64,000 bases of DNA from UBA60 sp964587885 (lineage in GTDB: Archaea; Thermoplasmatota; Poseidoniia; Poseidoniales; Poseidoniaceae): assembly GCA_964587885.1 (NCBI GenBank), contig CAZPME010000001.1, positions 1 through 64,000 of the forward strand. Direction: 5' to 3'. The position numbers were made by a program, and so were the translations under genes. Positions 16,898 to 27,241 of the stretch are shown piece after piece (the first letter of the stretch is position 1; each line of letters starts with the position of its first letter). The notes under the pieces were generated by a model, which ran no database searches, was not told the DNA's origin, and saw nothing but the letters and a program-made list of their open reading frames with translations.

Positions 16898-19800
16898 CTA
16901 ATACCCTGTGCTATCGGCTGAATGCCATTGGCCATCCTCGCCCAAGCGCCACCAATATCCTTCTTCATTCTTCTTCCACCAATGCCCATTTGCATCCTGA
17001 ACCCAATCTGACTTATCGGAATCTGCATCATTAGAGGCAGCCGATGTTGTTGCGCCTGGTGCAACCGCAGGAGCAGTTGAGGAAACCGCCGCTTGACCAT
17101 ATGGGTCAGCAGTTTCCAAAGCAGGAGTAGCAGGTGCTGATTGAGTTGATTGAAGTGCCGCAGATGCCGCAGCAACTGCATCGGATGTGTCATTGTAAAT
17201 TTGGTCATATTCTGCGGCTTTATTGGCCAATGATGATGCCGAAGGTTCTTGCACATCATCCACATAATCTTCGTCTTCAAATTCATCCCAATATTCACTT
17301 TCCCATTCCTTGCCTCGACGTGAATTAGAGTCCCTAAGGAAAATCAAAAACACCAAGGCTAACATTCCTGAAAGGGCGAAAAAGGCGACGAGAATAATTG
17401 GGTCAACTCCGCCTAGAGAACCGGAAAGTATTCCCTCATCGGGAGGCTTCAATGCATCAATTTCCGTACCCTTTACAACATCTAAATCGGCGACAATAAC
17501 CTCGACCCATTGGATCCCCATCTCCTCAATTTCCCAAGTCACTGCCAAAGTTTCGGATTGCCCTGGTTCAGCGGTTGCGTTAGCGATTTGCAATGTTTTG
17601 CGTTCGCCTGCAAGATTGACTGCCTCAACGATAACATGGGCACTGCCTGCAGCAGTACCGATATTATTGACATCAATTTGCACCACCATCGATTCGCCGG
17701 CATTAATGAAAATACGCTGGTAATTGATATCACTTTCCTCGACCCGCCAAGCGGCAACCATCTGTTCAATCGACCAAGTTGTAAATGGCGAATCATCGGA
17801 ATTGAAACTTCGATTTGATGCCATCGGATTTCCTGCTGCATCGCTTCCAATCACCCAAATGTGCAAACTTAACTGCGACTCTAGAGACTCGGGAGAAAGA
17901 ACTTCTGCTAGATTGATTTTCCCATTTACATTCAGTTGTAGGCTGGCGAGAGTCGCGCTTGGAATTATTAATTCGACATCTCCTTCAGCAACCAGTTCTC
18001 CTTTGGGGTCATCTCCTTTTGTGACCAGCCAATTTAATCGCAACGAGTCAGGATTAATTTCTTGGGTTTCAGCCAGACGTAATTGAATCTCTATTTCTTC
18101 TAATTCCTCAAGCGCAATAGTAGAATTTTCCCGTGGAGTAACCACTTCTACCGGCCTCGGGCTCTCTCCATCAACGACTATCCAAAATAGCGCGGTTTGG
18201 CCATTAGTGACATCATTACCGTAGGTTGGTAGATTGGTCAAACCCCACGACATAGCATGGCTACCACTTTGCATTGGAGCAGATAACTCAAGAAAGAAAG
18301 AACCATTTTCTGAAGTCGCAATGTATTCTCCCCCGGAAAGTTTGAACTCAACCAATTGTCCAAACTCAGGCAATTGTCCAGATTCGGCAAAGGTGGTCGT
18401 CCCTGATATCTGAATATTTGAGCCAGGTGATGCCCATGCTCCTTCTTCTGTTACCACACCATCAGCCAAATTCAGGGAAATTAAATCCAATGGAATGTGC
18501 AAATCGGTCGACCAACGCCAGCGTAAGTGAGGCATGGCAACATAGGAAGATTGCCGCGAACGGTCAAAAATTTCCAGCGTCGGCTCACGTCGCAATTCTC
18601 CTTCACTAAGTAATGACCAATCAAGTGAGAAAGAAACTTCCAATTGCATATTGTCAACATAAGGACTAATTGATTCATTGCCAGCACTAATATCACAGTC
18701 GACTATCGTAACCAGTAACGAATCCGTAGTACAGCGGTTGTTGCTAGCCAACCACCTAACTTCTAAATTATCGGATTGGGCATTGCTGGCTAATTCAAGC
18801 ACGATTTCATCAAGGTCGGAATAACCGTTTGGCTCACTAAATGGTATCACCAAATCATAGGTATTTCCCGGATGTAACCATGTCATCCTATCACCATCAA
18901 TAGTGGCTTCTTCACCAGCGATTTCCGGCGCCCCTTGCAATGCTAATTCATACATGAATAGGTGCTCATCTGGCGCCGAGGTTCCCCCTTCAAGCAGAGG
19001 ATTTCCGGCTGGGTCGGAACCGGTGATATAACCAGCCACCTTGTCGCCGTAATCACCACCATTATCGTCGAAAAGATAGGTATAATTGGCCTGGGTTACC
19101 GAGAGATTATTGGGAGATGTTAGGGTGAAGGGGACGTATTCTTCAGCATCAGGCCATTCATCAAAGTCATAATCATTGAGCCATTCTCGCCACAACATTA
19201 GAGTCAAAGTTTGCGGTAGAACGGGACGGTCATAAACATCGAAAATCAGTTGCTGAGTAGGGCTGTGAGTGCGATGGTCGTAATGTTCAATGTTACTAGC
19301 GACAATACGGGGAGCAAGGCTGTCGGTTTGGAAGGTACGCTCATTCTCAATGCTTGTATAATCCCAGCCGCCATGCAAAGTTGTTACTTCAACCCGATAA
19401 GTTAGGTCATTAGATCCAGGTGGCACCAAAAACGTATACTCAAAGTGGCCACGGTCGAGTGTGGTTGAGTTATGGATTTCGATGTCATTTTCAAATATTT
19501 CAATCCGAACATCGCCAGATCGAGGGGCGAGATTACCTTGGATTTGATGGAAGCCTATCTCGGCACTAATCGTAACATTACTGCCGCCCCGCAGGTAAGA
19601 TGCCGAGGTTGGAATCTCAACGCCGAGATCGTTAATGAAACTGATTTCAGTGATTTCTATATCGTTTTCAATACCGAGGCTTTGGCCACCACCAAATGTG
19701 GCTACTTCAGGTACTGAGCGGCGACCATCGACTAAAACCAAGCGAACTCGTATCTCAAAACTCTCTTCATCATCCCACATAGGTTCCAGTTGGAAACGAA

Positions 19801-22189
19801 TGGTTGAATTGACCGAATTACTATCATGGGTAAGTGAATGAGGATTGTCGGGATGCAATTTTATCAGATTTGAATCACCTTTTGTTGAGACGGCTGAACC
19901 ATCAACGGGGAATTCATAGGTTGTACGATTATTGAGACCGATAAAATCTACTTGGACATTGCCGGGCATGCCGACATCGGTTTCGTGTAGTGAGTGCAAT
20001 TCAAACCATTGCCAAGAAGGAGTTAGGGTAGTGGTACCGTTGATCAATTGTGCACTTGTAGTCTTCAATCCCGAAGTGCTGTAAATACCGGTAATGGTTG
20101 CCAGCATTGATGCCGGCATATCGGTAATGAATGGTACAGGAATCACACGATTACCGTCGATAAACGGTGAACCAGGAATCTCGTCATTGATGGATTGAAC
20201 AAGACCATCCCATGCACCAAACGACATGTTGGCAATCGGCGAGTATGGCGCTGATATTCCGCCGACACGCAACACTCCAGATTCGCAACCGACCTCTATC
20301 TCAACCAAAACGAAGCCGACACCAGTTGTCGACCAAACCTTGACTGACTGGGTCAAATTATCACTGAGATTGGCCAGATTATCAGGGCTGATTGACGCGG
20401 TAGCGCGTCCCGAGAACAGCCCGAGGTTACCATCTTGAATTATGGTCGGACCTACTTTGAGACGCCACCAAGTGGAATTAGAAGCCCAGCCACCAACATT
20501 TGCGATACTCCATTGGAAATTTTCGAGTCCGGTATCAGGTAACCACAACATCACTGATTGGGAGCCGCCGTTAGAAAAAGTAAGGTCGCCTGAAACATAA
20601 CCGTTGGCGAGTCGGTCTTGCCAACCCCATGGCCCAATGGCTGGATTCTCCAAGGTCCATTCTGATATGTCATCAAGACCGATATCAATGCGGGGTGCGA
20701 GTGGACTATCGCCGGGTATCAAGTCGGCTTGTGCTGAGGTTAACGTCCATTGGCCGGAACCATTGATGATGAAGCGTAAGGAATAACCTGCTTCAGGTAA
20801 AGTTTGCACAGAAGTTGCACCGATTGGGATTAGAGTGTCGCCATTCAATTCAATGTATAATTGGCCAAAACCGGAGAGAGTGTAGGATGTTGAAACTCGG
20901 ACAATCGGGCGGGTTGAGTTGTAATATGGGGAAGTTAGCAAGTCGCCAGAATTGCCTGATACACTCTCGCCAGAGGAACTCCAAGTAGCTCCTTGCATGT
21001 CCCATCCAAGGGGACTTGGGTCATCTTGGAATTCCTCTACAACGCGGCCGTTAAGGTTGACTGAATTGATTACAGGCACCCCCCCACCGCCACTTTCCAT
21101 CTGGAACTTGATGCGTAGAGTCGGGTGTCTTTGCCAGTCAATTTGTCCGAGGTCGGCAAATGAATCAGTGCGTTGCTCATAACCGGCGATAGGAGCTAAT
21201 GTTGTCCCATCTAGTACAGTCCAGTTGAAGATAGAACTACCTGGCCTCTCAACATCCATTGACAATAGACCGTATGCTCCTTCAAACATCGAATAAGTCG
21301 CTTGACTGCCCCATCCAAAAGCAGGTGAGGTCCAATTGCCTTGCCCACCCGGTTGGGTGAGGCTTACATCATCAAAAAACCAGTAATCACAACAGGTACC
21401 CGACCCAGCATTTTGGTAAAATCGTAAGCCGAAGTTACTGTGGAATGCACCCGCTGGTAGAGTAGTTGTATAACTCGCACCTTGGGCGCCAGACCCGCTA
21501 GTGGAGCCTGAAAATGAACGTAAAGTCGACCACGAATTGGAAGTAGTTCGGTATTGCACATAGAAATTCTCACCACTATCCGGTTCCTCTCCGCAACCGC
21601 TGTATCCTTGCCTTACCCAATAGGAAACTTGTCCTTGGGCAAGTCCAGACATGTCAACTGTTGGGGACGTCCATGCGGCTGAACCACCTCTCGTATTGAG
21701 AGAATGTCCTGAACCATTGCGACCACATGCAAGTGAATTTATCATCGCATATGTCGAAGTGGTGCGAGTCCAACCTGTAGGAACTTGCCCATTATTATTC
21801 AAATCCCAACCAACATCAGTACCCGACAGGGTCAAACCAGTATTGTTGTAATTCACCAGTTCTGGTGTCGCATCACTATGATTCCAAACTTGTGACGAAG
21901 TCCATGTGAAGATTTCATTGCGCGGCAACAATTGCGGCTCAAGCGACAAATCGATACCTGTTAGAGCTTCACCTGCAGGGACTTCAGCCCGTAAGGTGCT
22001 TGATACACCATTTGGATGTGAGGCTATAGTGATTAATTGAGTCGTGTTCTCAGGAGTGAAATCTAATCTCACATCATCAAGGAATGCATCTTCGGCTGAC
22101 TGAGGCACTAGTAATGGCTGAAATGTGACGAATAATAACGTTGCAAAAATAAACAAAGACGTGATTCCACTACGGCCACGCCCGTCCAT
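16898..22189 (-). CDS. Giant type I membrane surface protein with jelly-roll domains and Trp-rich cytoplasmic tail
   Basis: A 1763-aa protein. A signal peptide covers residues about 9-33 (SLFIFATLLFVTFQPLLVPQ). Residues about 125-280 resemble a MAM/jelly-roll module (WTSPTVDMSG, CCDYWFFDDVSLTQ). The long central region is a chain of Ig-like beta domains rich in Asn and Ser. A membrane helix near 1590-1610 (PIILVAFFALSGMLALVFLI) is followed by RDSNSRRGK, placing the rest inside. The cytoplasmic tail is acidic, then Ala/Pro/Thr-rich, and ends with WVQDANGHWWKKNEEGYWW and DGQWHS. No enzymatic motif is visible. ATG 22189 lacks a clear ribosome site. Likely an envelope or adhesion protein; the precise role is unknown. 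Confidence 0.85.
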   Translation of the reverse strand: MDGRGRSGITSLFIFATLLFVTFQPLLVPQSAEDAFLDDVRLDFTPENTTQLITIASHPNGVSSTLRAEVPAGEALTGIDLSLEPQLLPRNEIFTWTSSQVWNHSDATPELVNYNNTGLTLSGTDVGWDLNNNGQVPTGWTRTTSTYAMINSLACGRNGSGHSLNTRGGSAAWTSPTVDMSGLAQGQVSYWVRQGYSGCGEEPDSGENFYVQYRTTSNSWSTLRSFSGSTSGSGAQGASYTTTLPAGAFHSNFGLRFYQNAGSGTCCDYWFFDDVSLTQPGGQGNWTSPAFGWGSQATYSMFEGAYGLLSMDVERPGSSIFNWTVLDGTTLAPIAGYEQRTDSFADLGQIDWQRHPTLRIKFQMESGGGGVPVINSVNLNGRVVEEFQDDPSPLGWDMQGATWSSSGESVSGNSGDLLTSPYYNSTRPIVRVSTSYTLSGFGQLYIELNGDTLIPIGATSVQTLPEAGYSLRFIINGSGQWTLTSAQADLIPGDSPLAPRIDIGLDDISEWTLENPAIGPWGWQDRLANGYVSGDLTFSNGGSQSVMLWLPDTGLENFQWSIANVGGWASNSTWWRLKVGPTIIQDGNLGLFSGRATASISPDNLANLSDNLTQSVKVWSTTGVGFVLVEIEVGCESGVLRVGGISAPYSPIANMSFGAWDGLVQSINDEIPGSPFIDGNRVIPVPFITDMPASMLATITGIYSTSGLKTTSAQLINGTTTLTPSWQWFELHSLHETDVGMPGNVQVDFIGLNNRTTYEFPVDGSAVSTKGDSNLIKLHPDNPHSLTHDSNSVNSTIRFQLEPMWDDEESFEIRVRLVLVDGRRSVPEVATFGGGQSLGIENDIEITEISFINDLGVEIPTSASYLRGGSNVTISAEIGFHQIQGNLAPRSGDVRIEIFENDIEIHNSTTLDRGHFEYTFLVPPGSNDLTYRVEVTTLHGGWDYTSIENERTFQTDSLAPRIVASNIEHYDHRTHSPTQQLIFDVYDRPVLPQTLTLMLWREWLNDYDFDEWPDAEEYVPFTLTSPNNLSVTQANYTYLFDDNGGDYGDKVAGYITGSDPAGNPLLEGGTSAPDEHLFMYELALQGAPEIAGEEATIDGDRMTWLHPGNTYDLVIPFSEPNGYSDLDEIVLELASNAQSDNLEVRWLASNNRCTTDSLLVTIVDCDISAGNESISPYVDNMQLEVSFSLDWSLLSEGELRREPTLEIFDRSRQSSYVAMPHLRWRWSTDLHIPLDLISLNLADGVVTEEGAWASPGSNIQISGTTTFAESGQLPEFGQLVEFKLSGGEYIATSENGSFFLELSAPMQSGSHAMSWGLTNLPTYGNDVTNGQTALFWIVVDGESPRPVEVVTPRENSTIALEELEEIEIQLRLAETQEINPDSLRLNWLVTKGDDPKGELVAEGDVELIIPSATLASLQLNVNGKINLAEVLSPESLESQLSLHIWVIGSDAAGNPMASNRSFNSDDSPFTTWSIEQMVAAWRVEESDINYQRIFINAGESMVVQIDVNNIGTAAGSAHVIVEAVNLAGERKTLQIANATAEPGQSETLAVTWEIEEMGIQWVEVIVADLDVVKGTEIDALKPPDEGILSGSLGGVDPIILVAFFALSGMLALVFLIFLRDSNSRRGKEWESEYWDEFEDEDYVDDVQEPSASSLANKAAEYDQIYNDTSDAVAAASAALQSTQSAPATPALETADPYGQAAVSSTAPAVAPGATTSAASNDADSDKSDWVQDANGHWWKKNEEGYWWRLGEDGQWHSADSTGY

Positions 22190-22238
22190 GACGCGGGGTG
22201 AGCAAGGACGGACTTCAATGTGATGGCGTTACGACATG

Positions 22239-22254
22239 TCGCCCTAAAGGGCGA
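22239..22254. repeat. Perfect 6-bp hairpin between divergent genes
   Basis: TCGCCC-TAAA-GGGCGA lies between the starts of the 1763-aa surface gene (minus) and ileS (plus), about 50 and 38 nt from the respective ATGs. It could be an operator or a leader hairpin for either gene. Confidence 0.45.
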
Positions 22255-22292
22255 GGTTAGGGTTCAAAACGAGATGGCGGGTCGGGACTGCT

Positions 22293-25200
22293 ATGCCGAC
22301 TCCATCACCCGCTGGTGATTACGACCCTGTTGCTCTCGAAGAGCGCGGCATGATGCGCTGGCAAAAGCAGCAAACGTTTGCTCGCAGCATTGAAATCCGT
22401 CAAGACGGCAAACCATTCATTTTCCTTGAAGGGCCGCCAACCGCCAACGGTAAACCAGGCATTCATCACGTAGTCGCTCGCACCTTCAAGGACTTGGTTT
22501 GTCGCTGGAAAGCGATGCAAGGCTGTCTTGTCGAACGCAAAGGCGGATGGGATACACATGGATTGCCGGTAGAAATTGAAGTGCAAAAGCGTCTCAACCT
22601 CATGTCGAACGATGATATCATTGAGTTCGGCATGGCAGAATTTAACGAAGAATGTCGTAACTCGGTATGGACTTACGAGGATGCTTGGCGCAAAATGACC
22701 GAGCGAATGGCCTTCTGGGTCGATCTCGACAACCCTTACGTCACCCTACACAACGAGTATGTGGAATCGTGTTGGTGGGCTCTGCAACAAATGTTTGAGA
22801 AGGGTTTGCTATACCGTGGTCACAAGGTCTTACCATACTGCCCTCAAACTGGAACATCCTATTCAAGCCACGAAGTTGCGTTAGGTTACAAGGAAGTAGA
22901 AGAGCCATCCGTCTACATCAAATTCAAACTTGACGGGCAAGCCAAAGAGCGTTTTGGTGAGGCCAGCATTTTGGCTTGGACAACCACACCTTGGACTCTT
23001 CCCGGCAACGTCGGATTGGCGGTTGGACCAGAAGTTACCTACATTCGAGTCAAAGTTACCCAGCCAGTATCAGAATCATGGGATGGGCGGGGCGGAGCAG
23101 AGGTCGGCGAAGAGTTGATCTTGGCCAAGGACCTATACAAAGAGGTAATACGCCACCAATGCGAAGTGATTGAAGAATTCCTTGGTAGTGACTTAGTCGG
23201 CCTTTCCTATACTCCACTATTTCCCGATGCCATCGAACGCGGCGATAGTCAATCCGCATGGACTATCGTAGCCGCAGATTGGGTTACAACCACCGATGGA
23301 ACTGGGGTAGTTCATACCGCGGTAATGTATGGTGAAGACGATTACCAACTGGGCATGGAAGTAGGTTTCCCTGCCCAACATACTGTCGGCATGGATGGAA
23401 GGTTCATGGCCGGAGTGCACTCGGTTCTCGACGGACGTTACGTCAAAGATTGTGATGATGATATTATCGATTTGCTCTCTGAAGATAATCTACTTTATCG
23501 CGAGAAAATGTATACTCACGATTACCCCCACTGTTGGCGTACTGGGCATCCTTTGCTCTACTATGCAATGGACTCGTGGTTCGTCCGCATGACCGCAGTC
23601 AAAGAGCGCTTACTTGAATTCAATGATCAAGTTGAATGGGCTCCCGATTGGGTCGGTGAGGGGCGCTTTGGCGAGTGGTTACGCAATGTCAAAGATTGGG
23701 CAATTTCCCGTGAGCGATTCTGGGGCACACCACTACCGGTATGGCGAGATGAAGATGGGGCGATGAAGTGCATCGGCTCAGTAGCGCAATTACAGGAAGA
23801 GGTGGCCAAGGCTGTAACTGCCGGAATTAGCAATCCTGATTGTCCCGATGATGTCGACCTGCACCGGCCGGTAGTCGATGATTACACCTTACTCAGCGAT
23901 ACTGGTAAACCGATGGTGCGTGAACCCTTTGTAATGGATTGCTGGTTTGATAGCGGTTGCGCATTCTTCGCTCAATGGCATCACCCATTTTCCGGTGAGG
24001 AAAAATTGTCTGGAAGTTTTCCAATCGATTACATTTGCGAGGGTGTCGATCAGACTCGTGGGTGGTTCTATACTCTACTCGCAGTAAGTACTACTGTTTT
24101 CGATAGCATCTGCTACAAGCGCTGCCTAAGTCTAGGATTGATTCTTGATGCCGAAGGAAAAAAGATGTCTAAATCCAAAGGCAATGTCGTCGACCCGTGG
24201 GACCACTTTAACCGAGAAGGAGCCGATGCAACCCGTTGGTACATGATGTCGGCTGGAGCACCGTGGAATCCAATGAAGTTCGATGCCAATGGAGTTAGAG
24301 AAACTTATGCTAAAATGTTCCTTACGCTGTGGAATGTCTACAAATTCCACGCTGATTATGCCGCCCTTGATGGCTTTGATGGCGAAGCCGAAGGAGCCTG
24401 CCCACCGGTAAGTGAGCGCTCGCCGCTCGACCAGTGGATTCTATCGCGCTTGCATAGTGTCGCCCGCACCTATCACGACCAATTTGCCGGCTGGGAATTT
24501 CACAAAGCTGGCCGAGACCTCGAAGATTTCGTCGTTAACGACCTGTCAAATTGGTATGTGCGCCGCTCACGAAGGCGCCTTTGGGATGAGAATGATTCCA
24601 GCGATAAGCAAGCCTGCCAAGCAACCTTGCATGAGATCTTACGCACAGTATGTCGTTTGATGGCCCCCGTCGCCCCATTTATGGTCGATGAAATCCACAT
24701 CAACTTGACCGGCGACTCGGTCCATTTAGCCAATTGGCCAGTCACCGCTGATGCATTTGCCGAAAATGGGATTGCCGAGCCTGAGCAGCCCGATTTACCA
24801 CCCCTAAATGTAGCACTTGAAGCAAAGATGGCTTTGGTAAGGCAATTGGCTGAAACCGGTCGTCGAATTCGTGTAAATGCCAAGCGCCGTCAAAGATTAC
24901 CATGTTTGGAAGGATGGATTGTGGGCGGTCCCGACCTTGCAGATTTCCATGATTTGTTATCTGAAGAATTGAATGTTGAGACAATTTCAATTGAAACCGA
25001 CCTCGACCGATTCCAGAAGATTGAATTGCAACCCAATCGCAAAGCCTTGGGTAAGAAGTGCCGAGCCGACTTGCCCAAAGTTCTCAATGCGCTCGAAGAA
25101 ATTGAAGATGCCGAAGTCGCATGGGATGATATCCAATCTGGTCGCATGGTCTTATCCGGTTATTCTATTGAGGCTGGAGATGTTGAAATTCGTCGAGTGG

Positions 25201-25556
25201 AGCGCATCGGTTACTCTGCCGAAACTATCGAAGTAGGAGATGAAGTTCGAGTCGATGTCAGCCTCGTGCTTGATATGACCTTGGATTCGGCTCTTCTCTC
25301 ACGTGGCTTGGCCCGTGATATTATTCGCCGTATCCAGCAAAAACGCAAGGACCTCGATTTGGCTATTGAAGCAAAAATTGAGTTACAGGTTTGGCTTCCA
25401 CTCGGTTGTCCCGAAATCGCCGAAGTCGATTGGGCGTGGATAAAATCCGAAACTCGAGCCGGTTCTGCTCAGATGCATATCGGAGAGCCGAGTGAAATAT
25501 CTGCTGCCGAATCATTTACTGTCGATACAGATACGGTCTTTTTCTCAGTAAATTAG
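22293..25556 (+). CDS. ileS: Isoleucyl-tRNA synthetase
   Basis: Charges tRNA-Ile with isoleucine in the cytoplasm. The 1087-aa class I synthetase has the HIGH-type signature PPTANGKPGIHHV at residues 48-60, the CP1 editing domain (about 190-400, with WTTTPWTLPGNVGLAVG and GTGVVHTA), the active-site DCWFDSGCAFFAQWHHP and GVDQTRGWFYTLL region, and KKMSKSKGNVVDPW near residue 625. An anticodon-binding domain and C-terminal DUF5915-type region follow. Length and motif spelling fit the archaeal/eukaryotic-like branch. It is a single gene divergent from the giant surface gene and convergent with the lipoprotein. Confidence 0.98.
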   Translation: MPTPSPAGDYDPVALEERGMMRWQKQQTFARSIEIRQDGKPFIFLEGPPTANGKPGIHHVVARTFKDLVCRWKAMQGCLVERKGGWDTHGLPVEIEVQKRLNLMSNDDIIEFGMAEFNEECRNSVWTYEDAWRKMTERMAFWVDLDNPYVTLHNEYVESCWWALQQMFEKGLLYRGHKVLPYCPQTGTSYSSHEVALGYKEVEEPSVYIKFKLDGQAKERFGEASILAWTTTPWTLPGNVGLAVGPEVTYIRVKVTQPVSESWDGRGGAEVGEELILAKDLYKEVIRHQCEVIEEFLGSDLVGLSYTPLFPDAIERGDSQSAWTIVAADWVTTTDGTGVVHTAVMYGEDDYQLGMEVGFPAQHTVGMDGRFMAGVHSVLDGRYVKDCDDDIIDLLSEDNLLYREKMYTHDYPHCWRTGHPLLYYAMDSWFVRMTAVKERLLEFNDQVEWAPDWVGEGRFGEWLRNVKDWAISRERFWGTPLPVWRDEDGAMKCIGSVAQLQEEVAKAVTAGISNPDCPDDVDLHRPVVDDYTLLSDTGKPMVREPFVMDCWFDSGCAFFAQWHHPFSGEEKLSGSFPIDYICEGVDQTRGWFYTLLAVSTTVFDSICYKRCLSLGLILDAEGKKMSKSKGNVVDPWDHFNREGADATRWYMMSAGAPWNPMKFDANGVRETYAKMFLTLWNVYKFHADYAALDGFDGEAEGACPPVSERSPLDQWILSRLHSVARTYHDQFAGWEFHKAGRDLEDFVVNDLSNWYVRRSRRRLWDENDSSDKQACQATLHEILRTVCRLMAPVAPFMVDEIHINLTGDSVHLANWPVTADAFAENGIAEPEQPDLPPLNVALEAKMALVRQLAETGRRIRVNAKRRQRLPCLEGWIVGGPDLADFHDLLSEELNVETISIETDLDRFQKIELQPNRKALGKKCRADLPKVLNALEEIEDAEVAWDDIQSGRMVLSGYSIEAGDVEIRRVERIGYSAETIEVGDEVRVDVSLVLDMTLDSALLSRGLARDIIRRIQQKRKDLDLAIEAKIELQVWLPLGCPEIAEVDWAWIKSETRAGSAQMHIGEPSEISAAESFTVDTDTVFFSVN

Positions 25557-25601
25557 CATGTACAAGCCTTGAAACGTTTCACTAAAGATTTCGTTTACAA
25601 C

Positions 25602-27065
25602 TTAATACTGCTCTGGAAGATAGAGTTCAACCCCAAATAACGGGTCATCATCGCTACCATCATGGTAGGCAATAAACGACCCCCCGTCTGGAAGTATCCC
25701 CATACTGGCAAAGTCGAAACGGATGTCCTGACCAGCTCCACTTGTACTGTCCAAATTTCCTAGACCGATGAATGTCTTGCTATCAGGGTAGAGGTCAATA
25801 CTGTAATCACGAACATGCCAAGCAATATCAAGATCGGGACCAATGCTACTTTGGTAGCGGACGTTGAGAACAAATAGGTCGTGTTCACCATTGGCATGAA
25901 ATTCCCATTCCTCAATTTCACTAGCATCTACTGAGAGGTTGTACGTCTGATTGAGCCAAGTTTCGCCACCATCCCAAGAAAGGAGATGGGTCAGGTGGGT
26001 GGTGGTGTCTTTGACTACACAATGCAATCCAGCAGATGAATCATAGGAACAATATTCACTTGGTAAGGAATTTCCACCGACGGTTGTCGCCTTCCACCAA
26101 TCTAGATTGGTGTCTAGGTAGGCATCATCGCCGTTGACAAAATAATTGGGGAAATATAAGCCACCGGTCGGCACTGGAAATGAACGCATCTCCTTGTGGG
26201 GTTTGGTGAAATCCCATTCAGGGCCAAGTTCTGACATATTGAGGTCGACTGCCATCACATCGAGATTGGAATCACGATCTGGGAAACCAAAGTAATCGTA
26301 ATTCAGTCCATCGGTCGAGATTTGCCCACCGATGTTTTGCACTTGATGCCAAAAATTGGAGATAACAATGCTGGCCCAATCACCATTTCCGTAAATGCCA
26401 CCGCTAATTGGCCCAACCACTTCGACCTGCCACGAGCGGTCATAAAACGGCTCAGGTGTTCGATTGAAACACCACGACCACTCTTGGTCGTCAGCATCGT
26501 AGAAAAATGCGTAAAATTGGTCGACCCCACTAGTGCTAGGGTAGGGGAACCAACCCATCGCGATAATGTCGCCATTGGTCGCTTGGACGATGCTGCCCTC
26601 GCCCAAGCCTTCTTGGCCTGGTACAGTTGGCTTGGGTTCTCGACAACCGAATTGTGAGAAAACACTCGGGCGATATTCCTGCCACGTGTGGCCACGGTCT
26701 TCGCTCCAAGTTGGATACTCGCCACCGAAGTTCATTATCCAACCCTCTTTGGTAGCGGCAAGATAATGCTCACAACAATTACCGCCCTCTTCGTTGCCAA
26801 ATACCGCCCACTCAACATCTCCCCATAGATTTCGATTTTCCCATAATTCTGTGGTTTCATTCCAATCGCCATTTCCAGCCCATGGTGAAGTTACATTGTA
26901 GATACGCGGGTCATCATAACCGTTCGGTACAGCAATGTAGTCAAATCCAGAATCCCAATCGGGAATAATCTCTTCATTGATTTCTTCTTCACCGGCAAAG
27001 CAACCAGAGAGAATCATACTCGCCATCACCAAGATGGCAAAGGCACAACGCTGGGTTGGGAGCAC
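25602..27065 (-). CDS. Secreted lipoprotein with Asp-box (BNR) beta-propeller signature
   Basis: A 487-aa protein. The leader (LPTQRCAFAILVMASMILSGC) ends in a lipobox LSGC, so Cys22 should be lipidated and the protein held on the outer face of the membrane. Two Asp-box motifs, SEDRGHTW and SWDGGETW, indicate a sialidase-like beta-propeller or related repeat fold. The sequence is rich in Trp, Tyr and Asn, as in carbohydrate-binding proteins. Sialidase catalytic residues (the FRIP/RIP Arg) were not seen, so enzymatic activity is doubtful. I chose GTG 27065 because GGAGG lies 7 nt before it and the signal peptide then starts normally; ATG 27140 would add 25 unlikely residues. It is divergent from the secreted amidohydrolase, suggesting a shared external function. 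Confidence 0.8.
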   Translation of the reverse strand: MLPTQRCAFAILVMASMILSGCFAGEEEINEEIIPDWDSGFDYIAVPNGYDDPRIYNVTSPWAGNGDWNETTELWENRNLWGDVEWAVFGNEEGGNCCEHYLAATKEGWIMNFGGEYPTWSEDRGHTWQEYRPSVFSQFGCREPKPTVPGQEGLGEGSIVQATNGDIIAMGWFPYPSTSGVDQFYAFFYDADDQEWSWCFNRTPEPFYDRSWQVEVVGPISGGIYGNGDWASIVISNFWHQVQNIGGQISTDGLNYDYFGFPDRDSNLDVMAVDLNMSELGPEWDFTKPHKEMRSFPVPTGGLYFPNYFVNGDDAYLDTNLDWWKATTVGGNSLPSEYCSYDSSAGLHCVVKDTTTHLTHLLSWDGGETWLNQTYNLSVDASEIEEWEFHANGEHDLFVLNVRYQSSIGPDLDIAWHVRDYSIDLYPDSKTFIGLGNLDSTSGAGQDIRFDFASMGILPDGGSFIAYHDGSDDDPLFGVELYLPEQY

Positions 27066-27241
27066 ATGACCCCCTCCATCCGGTCTTATTTTGGCCTTTG
27101 CTTGCACGCTGACGTGAATAAAATAATCATTTTTCTTCATTTTTTGACAATAAACAAACTAAACAGGGAGATTTTTTCCCACCCACAAATCTGTTGAAAG
27201 GACAAGCAAAGCCTCAATTGTTGATGATTGTTGTCGCGCCC

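Noticed and set aside
22255..22292. Possible tRNA remnant or T-box-like leader before ileS (GGTTCAAAAC segment)
   Set aside because: No cloverleaf arms or anticodon stem could be drawn, and T-boxes are bacterial.
25557..25601. Palindrome GAAACGTTTC between the convergent ileS and lipoprotein genes
   Set aside because: No T-run and no promoter context; may be chance, so not listed as a terminator.
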